DNA from: Acidobacteriota bacterium | GTDB taxonomy: Bacteria > Acidobacteriota > Terriglobia > Acidiferrales > UBA7541 | Reading direction: 5' to 3' | DNA: 64,000 nucleotides | NCBI GenBank assembly: GCA_013289835.1 | Contig: JABCZG010000006.1 | Location: 124,001-188,000, forward strand | Part shown: positions 1 to 8,178 of the stretch, piece by piece | How the letters are laid out: the number at the start of each line of letters is the position of its first letter | Position numbering within the stretch: the stretch's first letter is position 1 | The notes under the pieces: generated by a model | Seen by the model: the letters and a program-made list of their open reading frames with translations, nothing else | What the model was told of the DNA's origin: nothing | Database searches by the model: none | Translations under genes and position numbers: made by a program

Positions 1-1383
1 GATGACAGCGGGAAGGAACTTCCGGATCGCATGGAGGGATTCTTGTGGTTCCGGGGCCCATCGGCAACCAGCGGTTACTACCACAATGACGCGGCGACGA
101 AAGAACTTCTTCCCATGGGCGCCGCGACCACCGAAGGGGAATTTCACTGGGTGAATTCCGGTGACCGCGCCTATCGCGCCGACGGCGAAATCTACGTCAC
201 CGGGCGCGTGAAGGACATCATTATCAAGGGCGGACGAAATTTATATCCGCACGAAGTCGAAGAACTGGCCGCGCGCGCCGAGGGCATTCGCAAAGGATGC
301 ATCGTGGCGTTTGGCTTGAAGGATGAGGTTTCCGGCACGGAAAGACTTGTGGTGGTCGCCGAAACGCGCGAGAGCAATCTGACGCGGCGCGCGGCGCTGG
401 CGTCATCTGTGACGGATCTGGTCGCGCAAGGTTTAGGACTTCCGCCGGATCGCGTCGAACTGGTTCCACTAGGGAGCATCCCAAAAACTTCCAGCGGCAA
501 GCTGCGCCGTGAAGAAACCAAGCAGCTCTATCTCGCGGGAACGCTTTCTGCTTCCAGAGCGCCGGCCTGGCTCCAGATTGCGCGGCTCGGGACGAGCGGC
601 GCTGCGCGTAATCTCTGGCGCGAAGTCCTCGCGGGAATAAAGCGCGGCCTCGAAATAATCTACGGCCTCTATTTCGGAGTGGTGTTTCTGCTGTGGATCG
701 TGCCGACATGGGTCATGGTGCAATTCATCCAGGATCACCGCAAGGCAGGACGCTTCACATCTTCCGCTCTCAAGATTCTGTTCGCGTTGATCGGCTGCCG
801 CGTGCGCGTCATCGGCAAGGAATACATGAACACGCCTGGCGCAAAAATCTACGCGTCCAATCACACCAGCTATTTTGACGTGGTGGCGCTGATGATGGGC
901 CTGGGCGTCCCATACCGCTTCGTGGCGAAATTGGAAGTCACCCGCATGCCTTTCATCGGCGCGTTCATGAAGCACATGGGACATCTGAAATTCGATCGCA
1001 CCGACGCCGAATCGCGGCTGCGTCAAGCGCAGGAGATGGAGGAATTTCTGCGCCACGGCGAATCGGTTTTTGTCTTTCCGGAAGGAACGTTTACGGCAGA
1101 GGATGGCGTGAGGCCGTTTCAACTGGGCGCCTTTAAAGCGGCGGTCGCCACGGGTGCGCCGATCCTTCCTGTGTCGCTCGCGGGAACTCGAACATTTCTC
1201 CGCGAAGGAACCTACTTGCCTCGTCCGTCCAGCGTGACCATCACTCTTTCTCCGCCAATCTATCCGCGCACAGCGAACGCCGCAGAGAACTCCACGGATC
1301 CTTCCGGCTGGCACGAACTGATTCGCTTGCGCGACGCTGCGCGCGAGGCCATTGCGCGTTACTCCGGCGAACCGTTGCTATGA
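1..1383 (+). CDS. Acyl-AMP ligase (C-terminal part) fused to PlsC-type acyltransferase, 5' partial
   Basis: The reading frame is open to the left edge, so the N-terminal part is missing; the first ATG, at 31, is internal. The first ~170 residues carry the end of an AMP-forming acyl ligase: the GRVKDIIIKGGRN loop (A8 motif) and the catalytic-lysine motif PKTSSGKLRR. A hydrophobic stretch (about residues 220-245) leads into a lysophosphatidate-type acyltransferase domain with NHTSYFD (HX4D catalytic motif) and FPEGT (glycerol-phosphate binding). By family knowledge it would activate a fatty acid and pass it to a lysophospholipid at the inner face of the membrane, as in fatty acid recycling. E. 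coli Aas has the two domains in the opposite order. The specific acyl acceptor is not shown by the sequence. Confidence 0.85.
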   Translation, partial: DDSGKELPDRMEGFLWFRGPSATSGYYHNDAATKELLPMGAATTEGEFHWVNSGDRAYRADGEIYVTGRVKDIIIKGGRNLYPHEVEELAARAEGIRKGCIVAFGLKDEVSGTERLVVVAETRESNLTRRAALASSVTDLVAQGLGLPPDRVELVPLGSIPKTSSGKLRREETKQLYLAGTLSASRAPAWLQIARLGTSGAARNLWREVLAGIKRGLEIIYGLYFGVVFLLWIVPTWVMVQFIQDHRKAGRFTSSALKILFALIGCRVRVIGKEYMNTPGAKIYASNHTSYFDVVALMMGLGVPYRFVAKLEVTRMPFIGAFMKHMGHLKFDRTDAESRLRQAQEMEEFLRHGESVFVFPEGTFTAEDGVRPFQLGAFKAAVATGAPILPVSLAGTRTFLREGTYLPRPSSVTITLSPPIYPRTANAAENSTDPSGWHELIRLRDAAREAIARYSGEPLL

Positions 1384-1564
1384 GACATCCGCGACGATAG
1401 TCCGCAGCTTACATTCTCTGCAACCCACGAGCGTTCCCCTGCATCTATTTTGTACACGAGTAGAAACGCGGCCTCCTGCCTACCTGCCTTGGGCATGCCG
1501 CAAACTCGGGGGTTGTTAACGTCGTACCCTGCCCGCGAGAAAAATCCAATATTTCGGAGGCTTC

Positions 1565-2128
1565 ATGAAGTCTAAACTTGTTGTGTGTTTGCTGGCTTTT
1601 GGGACGATTTTCGGCCTATCAGCCAACGCACAGGAGGTTCCAAAAATAGACGCGTCCGTCAGCTATTCGTATCTTCGTGCGAATCCTGCTATGACGGGGC
1701 TTAACGACTTTAACTTGAATGGGGGAAGCGCGTCAGTCGCCTATAACGTCAAGGACTGGCTGAGCGGCGTGGCCGATTTCGGCGGCTATCACGTTGGCAG
1801 TGCTAACGGCGTAAACGTGGACGGAACGCTGGCCACATATCTCTTCGGTCCGCGTATCACATACCGCACACGCCGTTTCTCACCCTTCGCTCAGGCGCTA
1901 TTTGGGACGGCACACGCTGGCTCAGGCGTGTTTGGAACGTCCAATTCGCACAGCGCCTTCGCTTCGGCGTTTGGCGTTGGCATCGATTGGAACGTGCGTG
2001 ATCGTTTCTCGATCCGGCCGTTAGAGGTCGACTATTTGCTGACCCATTTGCCGGAAATTGGCAACGGCAACACCCAAACGCAAAACAACGTGCGTGTTTC
2101 CACCGGAATCGTTTTCCATTTCAAGTAA
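1565..2128 (+). CDS. Outer-membrane beta-barrel protein (OmpA-barrel-like)
   Basis: This 187-aa protein has an N-terminal signal peptide ending near SANAQ (residues 19-23). The rest alternates polar and hydrophobic residues, as expected of transmembrane beta strands, and the chain ends in FHFK with an aromatic residue near the C terminus, as needed for BAM-dependent insertion. Size and pattern fit a small eight-stranded barrel. The start is supported by GGAGG at 1556-1560, four bases before the ATG. It stands alone, with two strong hairpins downstream (2165-2215 and 2293-2327). The function beyond an outer-membrane protein is unknown. Confidence 0.75.
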   Translation: MKSKLVVCLLAFGTIFGLSANAQEVPKIDASVSYSYLRANPAMTGLNDFNLNGGSASVAYNVKDWLSGVADFGGYHVGSANGVNVDGTLATYLFGPRITYRTRRFSPFAQALFGTAHAGSGVFGTSNSHSAFASAFGVGIDWNVRDRFSIRPLEVDYLLTHLPEIGNGNTQTQNNVRVSTGIVFHFK

Positions 2129-2164
2129 TTCTTCCGGCGCGCAAACACCAGCAACTCGGTTGCC

Positions 2165-2215
2165 CGGTGCAGGCAGAAGGGCCGCGCGGTAAAGGCAGAC
2201 GCGGCCCTTGCACCG
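2165..2215. other. Long interrupted stem-loop downstream of the barrel gene
   Basis: An inner 10-bp perfect stem (2177-2186 with 2200-2209, 13-nt loop) continues, after a six-base one-sided bulge (2171-2176), into an outer 6-bp stem (2165-2170 with 2210-2215). It lies 36 bases past the barrel gene stop. There is no T-run on either side, so it is not a standard terminator. It may be a 3' UTR structure or a palindromic repeat. Confidence 0.55.
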
Positions 2216-2292
2216 CTCCCGCGACTTTCCGAGATGTAAGAAGGTTTGATCCTTAAGAGTTCGGAGTTTTAAACAGCAACGACGAAAAGCGG

Positions 2293-2327
2293 AGAGCCGC
2301 CCGGAGATTAGGGCGGCTCTTTCCTTT
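2293..2327 (+). terminator. Intrinsic terminator, barrel gene side
   Basis: A perfect 10-bp GC-rich stem (2293-2302 with 2311-2320) with an eight-base loop is followed by a T-rich stretch (2320-2327). It lies 165 bases after the barrel gene stop and 31 bases before the end of the convergent TonB gene, so it would stop plus-strand transcription before it enters that gene. Confidence 0.7.
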
Positions 2328-2357
2328 GTGCTCTTACTTCCGCGTCCAGCACGAAGC

Positions 2358-3152
2358 TTAATGCTGCATCGTGTAGACCACCGTAATGTATGTATCAATT
2401 TCCACCGCTTGGCCGTTCAAAATCGTTGGCCGGTAGCGCCATTGCGCCACGGCTTCTTTTGCAGAAAGATCGAAAAGGGGATCGCCGTTGACGATCTGCA
2501 ACGATTGAATTGTTCCATCGGTCCCGATGATGGCGCGCAATTCCACGCGCCCTTCTTTATGAATCTGCCGCGCCAACGCCGGATAAACCGGCTCCACGCG
2601 GTGAATCAACATCGCCGGATCAAGACTCGTCATCCGTAGAATCTGAGGCCTTGCATGTGTTTCTGTGGCAGGTTGCGGCGGACGCGGGCCATTGTTCTTC
2701 CCTCCGAGGTCCACGCACCACCCGCAGCTTGGGCCATCTTGTGGCTGGCCCGTAGTTGGCCCGAAATCGGGCGAATCCGGCGAACTCTGTTCTCCGGTGG
2801 GTTGCACCGCAGGCCTGTTTGTCAGTGGGTGAAACGTAAACCGCAAATCAGGATCGACCGGTCGGGGAGTCGTTGGCCTGGCGTTGCCGCGCGGACGGTT
2901 GCCTACGCGGCCAAACGGCGGAATCGGCACAAAGTTTTTGACCGCGATACGCTCGGTTTTTCCAAACAGTGGAACCAGTACCAAGAGTGTTAACGCCGCA
3001 CATTGCAACGCGACCGAAAGAATCAGCGCGCGCCGCCGCACACGTCGTTCACCGCGCCGCTGCTCGGCGGTGCCTTCCACCAGGCACCCGCGCAAAGAAC
3101 CAAGGCCTGCTTCGGAATTGTCTTCAGGAACTTTTCCAGGCTCGAGAGACAT
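2358..3152 (-). CDS. TonB family energy transducer
   Basis: This 264-aa protein has a short cytoplasmic N terminus, one transmembrane segment (about residues 42-62), a proline-rich periplasmic spacer, and a C-terminal TonB domain (about 180-264). That domain carries the typical core PVYPALARQ, GRVELRAIIGTDGTI and a final QWRYRPT block. It would couple the proton-motive force (via ExbB/ExbD, not in the window) to TonB-dependent receptors such as the one at 22.4-25.2 kb. The start at 3152 is preferred because GGAGG lies six bases upstream; an in-frame ATG 15 bases earlier overlaps that ribosome binding site. CGWC in the spacer is a possible Cys pair. Confidence 0.88.
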   Translation of the reverse strand: MSLEPGKVPEDNSEAGLGSLRGCLVEGTAEQRRGERRVRRRALILSVALQCAALTLLVLVPLFGKTERIAVKNFVPIPPFGRVGNRPRGNARPTTPRPVDPDLRFTFHPLTNRPAVQPTGEQSSPDSPDFGPTTGQPQDGPSCGWCVDLGGKNNGPRPPQPATETHARPQILRMTSLDPAMLIHRVEPVYPALARQIHKEGRVELRAIIGTDGTIQSLQIVNGDPLFDLSAKEAVAQWRYRPTILNGQAVEIDTYITVVYTMQH

Positions 3153-3249
3153 CACACACCTCCACAATTCTTGCCGCGAGCCTCGGCCGCTATGCGGCCA
3201 TGTTTTTTCGCCGCTCCTAGATCACACAAAAAGGAACAGCAGAAATTTT

Positions 3250-3301
3250 GCGGCGCCGATATCCTGGGGGTTGCTCTAGTTCTCCAGGAGACCGGCGCCG
3301 C
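3250..3301 (-). other. Leader stem-loop upstream of the TonB gene
   Basis: A nine-base GC-rich arm (3250-3258 with 3293-3301) encloses a second inner stem (3262-3267 with 3284-3289). It lies about 100 bases upstream of the TonB start on the strand that would be its 5' leader, or alternatively in the gap before the zinc-ribbon gene. No U-tract follows. The remainder of the 3153-3533 gap shows no convincing gene. Confidence 0.45.
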
Positions 3302-3533
3302 GCTCGCAGGGATGTGAGGTTGCGCGCGTCCTCCCTTCGTTGGACACCAGGCGTGGGCACAAGTTCCCGTCACGCCGAGAAGCGGCATCTTTGAAGGCAG
3401 CCGAGAATGCTTCATGCTCCCAAAAATATCCTTGTAAGTCTTTCATAATTAACATGTTACAGAATTCGGTATCCGTTTCTCGCTCCGCTGCATCTTATGT
3501 TTTGTGGACGTGGATCTGAGGAGGATTAGCCCC

Positions 3534-3848
3534 ATGGACCGGCGTAATTTGGAAACTGTTGGTGTGCGCCGCACCGGCTGGGCCGCTTTGGACCGCGATC
3601 CGCAGCAGGACACGGTGGAATTCATCTGTCCGCACTGCGGCGCGCGGGACAAGAAAAATGCCCGGCGCGAGCGTGCGCTGTATCATTTCACGGATGGCTT
3701 TTTGCAAGACTTGCAAGGCGAAGTCACACTGTGCCATTCCTGCAAACAATCCGTGCGCGTTGTTCCTATCGTGATGCTTCACGATCAGGATGAAACGCGG
3801 CGGTTCGAAGCCGTTTTTTCCGACGAAAATTTGGTGACTTCGAACTAA
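3534..3848 (+). CDS. Small zinc-ribbon-like protein
   Basis: This 104-aa soluble protein has two Cys pairs, CPHC (about residues 34-37) and CHSC (about 73-76), separated by a basic segment. This matches a four-cysteine zinc ribbon. No enzyme motif is visible. The ATG at 3534 is chosen because AGGAGG at 3519-3524 stands nine bases upstream; a GTG 30 bases earlier lies upstream of that site. A strong terminator follows at 3874. Function is unknown; a nucleic-acid- or protein-binding role is a guess from the fold only. Confidence 0.65.
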   Translation: MDRRNLETVGVRRTGWAALDRDPQQDTVEFICPHCGARDKKNARRERALYHFTDGFLQDLQGEVTLCHSCKQSVRVVPIVMLHDQDETRRFEAVFSDENLVTSN

Positions 3849-3873
3849 ATTGTTTCAATCTCTTAACGAAAAT

Positions 3874-3914
3874 GGGGCGCTCCGTTTCAATCGGAGCGCC
3901 CCGTTTTTCTTTTC
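3874..3914 (+). terminator. Strong intrinsic terminator
   Basis: A perfect 11-bp GC-rich stem (3874-3884 with 3892-3902) with a seven-base loop is followed by GTTTTTCTTTTC. It lies 25 bases after the zinc-ribbon gene stop and faces the convergent small secreted protein gene. Confidence 0.9.
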
Positions 3915-3963
3915 AATCGATCAGGTTGTGCGCCGCACTAGTTGCGTCCGCGCTCGTCCATTC

Positions 3964-4212
3964 TTAGCGATAGCGCCAGCAGCGGAAATGCGCGTCCCAA
4001 TAGCGATGTGGGTAGACGACAATTCGCTCGCGAGGACCGTAGAAGCGTGGACCATAGAAGCCGCCGCGCACCACTGCGTGTGGCCGTTCCACGATCACCG
4101 TAGCGGCCGAAGCGCTGGAGGCGCCGAAGAAGCTTAGGAAGCCTCCTAGAACTACGGTCGCTAGAATTGCTTTGCCGAAAGAAGATTTCAACATCTGTAA
4201 GCTGCGTCGCAT
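3964..4212 (-). CDS. Small secreted Tyr/Arg/Pro-rich protein
   Basis: This 82-aa product has a long signal peptide (basic start, hydrophobic core AILATVVLGGFLSFF, cleavage near SSASA at about residue 36). The mature peptide of about 46 residues is rich in Tyr, Arg, Gly and Pro, with a GFYGPRFYGP duplication and a single Cys near the end. GGAGG six bases before the ATG supports this start. It resembles the many small exported low-complexity proteins of Acidobacteriota; no function can be given. Confidence 0.6.
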   Translation of the reverse strand: MRRSLQMLKSSFGKAILATVVLGGFLSFFGASSASAATVIVERPHAVVRGGFYGPRFYGPRERIVVYPHRYWDAHFRCWRYR

Positions 4213-4340
4213 AAGAACCTCCCTCGTTCGTGATCCAAGTCGTTCCGAATTCTCTTGCTGTATAGGAAACCCGGATCCACGAAAAAGGTTGCGAAGTTGC
4301 ACCGTCGGCAAGTTCAAAGAAGAAGCTTGGATCGGTTCGA

Positions 4341-5216
4341 CTAGTAGGCTTGCAAGAACGAATCGGCATCCATGTGGTATTTTTCGAGCCCGGCGCGGAT
4401 GTGATCAAACGCTTCGTCCACCGTATCCGCGAACTTCAGCATCTTGTACTCTTCCTCGTCGATCGTGCCCCAGCGCACCATGGCCTTCCAGTTCAGAACT
4501 TCATCCCAATATTTGCGGCCGTAGATGAGGATGATGTTGTGCTTCGGCAGCTTCTTGGTTTGCAGCAGTGTGAGCATTTCCCACAGCTCATCCATCGTTC
4601 CGAAGCCCCCGGGAAAAACGATTAGCGCCTTGGCGATCTGCGCGAACCACAGTTTGCGCATGAAAAAGTATTTGAAATTGAAGCTCAGCTCCGGGCTGAT
4701 GTAGGGATTCGCGAATTGCTCGTGCGGAAGCTCGATCGAAAGCCCCACGGATTTGCCGCCGGCTTCGTACGCCCCGCGGTTTGCCGCTTCCATGATGCCC
4801 GGCCCGCCACCGGAACAAACCACAAAGCGCCGCGGTCGCGGTCCCAATGTTAACGACCACGTCGTCAGTTTGTGCGAAAGTTGCCGCGCTTCCTCGTAGT
4901 AGCGGGACATCTCCAGCAGGCTTTTTGCGTGCCGCAAAGCAGCGCGGTGCTTGGCCAGGTTCGCCGCGGACATCTTCGAGGTTTTCTCTTTTTTCAGCCG
5001 CGTCACTCGCGCCTGTGCCGTTTCGTGCGATTCAATCCGCGCCGACCCGAACATGACCACCGTGTCGCCGATGCCCTCCCGTTTCAGTTGCACCAGGGGG
5101 TGGATGTATTCGCCGAGAATGCGGATCGGCCGCGCCGGCGTGCTGGCTAGAAACTTGGGGTCTTCGTGGGGCGCTGGCGGTGCGTGTTGCGGCTTTGGTC
5201 TTCTGCCGTCGGGCAT
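4341..5216 (-). CDS. LOG-family (TIGR00730-like) nucleotide-binding protein
   Basis: This 291-aa protein has a Rossmann-like core with the paired signatures SGGGPGIMEAANRGA and FPGGFGTMDELWE (PGGxGTxxE). These define the 'lysine decarboxylase-like' LOG family, whose characterised members are cytokinin riboside 5'-monophosphate phosphoribohydrolases that cleave nucleoside monophosphates. An N-terminal extension of about 90 residues with a basic coiled region (RLKKEKTSK) precedes the core. Start 5216 is preferred because GGAG lies about ten bases upstream; ATGs at 5243 and 5309 are alternatives. The true substrate is unknown. Confidence 0.8.
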   Translation of the reverse strand: MPDGRRPKPQHAPPAPHEDPKFLASTPARPIRILGEYIHPLVQLKREGIGDTVVMFGSARIESHETAQARVTRLKKEKTSKMSAANLAKHRAALRHAKSLLEMSRYYEEARQLSHKLTTWSLTLGPRPRRFVVCSGGGPGIMEAANRGAYEAGGKSVGLSIELPHEQFANPYISPELSFNFKYFFMRKLWFAQIAKALIVFPGGFGTMDELWEMLTLLQTKKLPKHNIILIYGRKYWDEVLNWKAMVRWGTIDEEEYKMLKFADTVDEAFDHIRAGLEKYHMDADSFLQAY

Positions 5217-5326
5217 GGGTCTTGTCTCCGTAGGGGCGAACATTGATTGTAGGAATCCGCGAGGCTCGCGGCAACGCCTTCCGCAGAACATGCGTCGAAT
5301 GAAGTACACTCCGGTGGCGCAGGCCC

Positions 5327-5343
5327 GCCTGCCGCAGGCAGGC
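5327..5343. repeat. Short palindrome, 7-bp stem
   Basis: A perfect inverted repeat (5327-5333 with 5337-5343, three-base loop) lies between the LOG gene and the VWFA gene, which are divergent. A related CTTCAGGCAGGC element occurs near 60970, so it may be a dispersed intergenic repeat rather than an operator. Confidence 0.4.
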
Positions 5344-5364
5344 TTGTCCTGCCAGGTAATTCAC

Positions 5365-6519
5365 ATGGGACGAAACATAGGCGCTTTCCTGATCCTTGCG
5401 CTTCTGCTTGCTCTCGCGGCCGCTCCCGCCCGCGCCCAGGCTCCCTCCGGTCCGCTGACGCCAAAACCGGGAGCCGACGTGCAGCAGCCTCCTAAAAACG
5501 CGCAGGCCAAGCTCAAGGTGCAAGTGGCCCTCGTGAATACGCCCGTCACAGTTCGCAATGCCCGCGGCGAAATGGTCCACAATCTCGAGGCGCAGGATTT
5601 TCAGATTACCGATAACGGCGCGCCTCAGCAGATCTCCCACTTCGATTTGGGCGGCGACCCAATCTCCATGGTCATTTTGGTCGAGACCAGTTCGCGTATT
5701 GCGCCCCTCCTGCCGGCCATGAGCAAAACGGGCATTGTTTTCACACAAACAATCATGGGCCCGTCCGGCGAAGCCGCCGTTGTCGGTTTCAACGACTCCG
5801 TGGACAAGCTGCAGGAGTTCACTACCAATAGCGACGTGATCGAAAACACCATCGCGCGCTTGAAGTTGGGAACGTCGGGCTCGAAACTCTACGATGCCAT
5901 GACCGTCGGTGTGGAAATGTTGACGGGACGGCCGCAGGCCACGCCGGAGAAACCGGGGCGGCGCCGCGTGCTGATGATCATGTCCGAAGCCACTGATCAA
6001 GGCAGCTCCGCAAAGTTAGGCGAGGTGCTGCGGCAAGCGCAGCTTGCCAACGTGACGATTTATAGCGTGGGGCTGTCCACCACCAGCGCTGAATTTCGCT
6101 CCAAGCCGAAAGACACGCGGCCGGAGATGAATCCTCCGGGCACATTTCCGCTTCCGCCATTCCCCGGGTCCGTGCAAACTCCCACCACCGAGGACAACCG
6201 CTCCGGCAACATTGACTTGATGGCTGCGGCCGTTTGGGCCGTGCAGCACATCCACGATGCCGTGACGGCGAACGCGCTTGAGGTTGCAACGACCGCCACC
6301 GGTGGCGTGCATTTGGCCGCGTTCAAGGACCGCACCATCGAAAAGGCCATTGACGAAATCGGTGGCGAGTTGCACTCGCAATATACCATCAGCTACACGC
6401 CTACCGACGCCGACGTGCCCGGCTACCACGAAATTAAAGTGAATGTCCTTCGCAAGGACGCGAAGAACCTGAAAGTCCGCGCGCGCCCCGGCTATTACCT
6501 CGCTCAACCGGAAGGCTAA
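5365..6519 (+). CDS. VWFA-related secreted protein, Acidobacteria type
   Basis: This 384-aa protein has a signal peptide (GAFLILALLLALAAAPARAQ, residues 5-24) and a von Willebrand factor A-like domain of the kind described in Acidobacteria as VWFA-related. The N-terminal segment (VQVALVNTPVTVRNARGE) is an Ig-like strand block, followed by an A-domain starting at ISMVILVETSSRI. The MIDAS start is ETSS instead of the usual DxSxS, so metal binding may be altered. The family is secreted and numerous in this phylum, probably mediating adhesion or scaffolding. The start at 5365 gives the signal peptide; long upstream extensions in the same frame overlap the divergent LOG gene and are unlikely. Confidence 0.85.
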   Translation: MGRNIGAFLILALLLALAAAPARAQAPSGPLTPKPGADVQQPPKNAQAKLKVQVALVNTPVTVRNARGEMVHNLEAQDFQITDNGAPQQISHFDLGGDPISMVILVETSSRIAPLLPAMSKTGIVFTQTIMGPSGEAAVVGFNDSVDKLQEFTTNSDVIENTIARLKLGTSGSKLYDAMTVGVEMLTGRPQATPEKPGRRRVLMIMSEATDQGSSAKLGEVLRQAQLANVTIYSVGLSTTSAEFRSKPKDTRPEMNPPGTFPLPPFPGSVQTPTTEDNRSGNIDLMAAAVWAVQHIHDAVTANALEVATTATGGVHLAAFKDRTIEKAIDEIGGELHSQYTISYTPTDADVPGYHEIKVNVLRKDAKNLKVRARPGYYLAQPEG

Positions 6520-6533
6520 GTCGGCAACGAGTC

Positions 6534-6911
6534 TCAGGAAATTTGCTTCCAGAAGTTCGCTTCGCGAGAGGCCAGCAGCGCATCTTTGCGGGCGTTCCAG
6601 CGCAAAAAATGCGGCGTGTAGGTATGCTCGGTGTGCGCTTCCCTACTGGCCCACACTTCATGCAGCAGGAGAGCGCCGGGCGTGTCAACGGAACGGTGCA
6701 GATCGTAGCGGAGGCAGCCTTCTTCTTTTCGTGAGGGACTGACAAGGGCGCGGAGTTCCGCTTCGAGAATCGTTTCCTGGCCTTCGCGCGCACGCAATAA
6801 AACGACCAGTGTCACTGCCTCTTTGGGCAGCTTTGCGCTGCCACCGGCACGCCCACGTCCCCTTCTTGGCGAGGGCTTGCGAGCCTTTTTCTTCGCTCGG
6901 CGCTTGGCCAT
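6534..6911 (-). CDS. Antibiotic biosynthesis monooxygenase (ABM/YgiN-like) domain protein
   Basis: This 125-aa protein has a very basic N-terminal tail (MAKRRAKKKARKPSPRRGRGR, residues 1-21), then a ferredoxin-like ABM domain of about 95 residues. The domain shows the typical AREGQE..LEAELRAL, EEGCLRYDLHRS and HTYTPHF blocks. Family members are small dimeric proteins acting as quinol monooxygenases or binding quinone-like compounds. The basic tail is unusual and could bind nucleic acid or simply be a misplaced start. It is convergent with the VWFA gene, ending 15 bases away. Confidence 0.75.
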   Translation of the reverse strand: MAKRRAKKKARKPSPRRGRGRAGGSAKLPKEAVTLVVLLRAREGQETILEAELRALVSPSRKEEGCLRYDLHRSVDTPGALLLHEVWASREAHTEHTYTPHFLRWNARKDALLASREANFWKQIS

Positions 6912-6980
6912 AATCGGCGGGATTGTATCGCAAATTGCTCCCTGTGCAAGTCATGCTCTGCCGAGCGAGGCCGGGAGCTC

Positions 6981-8147
6981 TTACTCTACTGGCAAGAAGG
7001 CAAGATCCACTGGCGAGGGCACGTCAATCACGTCGCCCGTGGGCGTAAGCCCGCCCGTTGCGAGGTCAATCTTGAAAACCACGATATTGTTTGACAACTG
7101 ATTCTCCGCAAGCAGGTAGTTCCCGCCGGGATCGATGGCGAAGTGCCTCGGCTCTTTCCCGCCGGTCGGCACGTTGGAGACAAGGGTCAGCGTGCCCTTC
7201 GTGGCGTGAATGGCGAAAACGGCAATGCTCTCGTGCCCGCGGTTGGAAGCGTAAAGAAATTTTCCATTGGGATGCACGGCGATCTCCGCGGTGTCATTTC
7301 TTCCAGAAAAATCCTTGGGCACCGTCGTAACAGTCTGCAATTCACGGAGAGTTCCAGCCTTCGCATGGAAGCGAAACGCCGTTACCGTGGAGCTCAGCTC
7401 GCTGACCACGTAAACAAACTTGCCGCCCGGGCGAATTGCGATGTGACGCGGACCTGATCCCTGTTTCAACCTGACGTACGGCGGTTGGTTCGGCGAAAGC
7501 GTGCCTTTCACTGCGTTAAATTTGTAAACGAGCACTTCATCAAGGCCCAGGTCGGAAACCAGCGCGAAGCGATTGTCCGGCGAAGTCTCGATCCAATGTG
7601 CGTGGGGGCCTTCCTGGCGCTCCTTGTTAGGCCCAAGCGTACCGCTGTCTTGGACCAATGCTGTGTGCTCGCCGAGTTTTCCGTCCGGCAGAATCGGAAA
7701 TACGACGACATTCCCCGACGTGTAGTTTGCCACCAGGGCGTACTTGCCCGTCTTGTCGAACGAAATGTAGCAGGGATCTTCGCCAAGCGCCGGGAGTTGG
7801 TTCAGAAGCGTCAGCTTCCCGGTTTTTCTCTCCAGCGCGAACGCACTTACCATGCTGTTTTTTCCCGCCTCGTTGACGGCATAGAGAAATTTTCCGCTCG
7901 GATGCACGGCCACAAACGACGGATCGGCCGATTCCCCAGCGACACCGAGCGAGGATAGCTTCCCCGTCACGCCATCGTAACGGTACGCGTAAATGCCCTT
8001 GCTGTTCGTCTTTGTGGTGTACGTCCCGCCGTAGACCAGAAACCAGCGGTGCGCCGGAGCCTTCTCCTTCTTTGCCGCCGAAGAAAGCAGCACCACCGGC
8101 GCCGCAAGCACCAGCAGGAACGCAAAAACTCTTCGTGTGAGTTTCAT
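6981..8147 (-). CDS. Secreted lactonase-type seven-bladed beta-propeller (6-phosphogluconolactonase family)
   Basis: This 388-aa protein has a signal peptide (residues 1-25). The repeated blades carry the YVVNE..KNSMVSAF, HPSGKFLYA, HPNGKFLYASNRG and PGGNYLLAENQ patterns of the PGL/3-carboxymuconate-cyclase family. Cytoplasmic relatives hydrolyse 6-phosphogluconolactone; an exported copy more likely acts on another lactone or only keeps the fold. The start at 8147 gives the signal peptide and lies 31 bases after gyrA, so it is probably transcribed with gyrA. The Shine-Dalgarno sequence is weak. Confidence 0.8.
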   Translation of the reverse strand: MKLTRRVFAFLLVLAAPVVLLSSAAKKEKAPAHRWFLVYGGTYTTKTNSKGIYAYRYDGVTGKLSSLGVAGESADPSFVAVHPSGKFLYAVNEAGKNSMVSAFALERKTGKLTLLNQLPALGEDPCYISFDKTGKYALVANYTSGNVVVFPILPDGKLGEHTALVQDSGTLGPNKERQEGPHAHWIETSPDNRFALVSDLGLDEVLVYKFNAVKGTLSPNQPPYVRLKQGSGPRHIAIRPGGKFVYVVSELSSTVTAFRFHAKAGTLRELQTVTTVPKDFSGRNDTAEIAVHPNGKFLYASNRGHESIAVFAIHATKGTLTLVSNVPTGGKEPRHFAIDPGGNYLLAENQLSNNIVVFKIDLATGGLTPTGDVIDVPSPVDLAFLPVE

Positions 8148-8178
8148 GAGACTCAAGATTCTAGCATCACAGGGGAAT

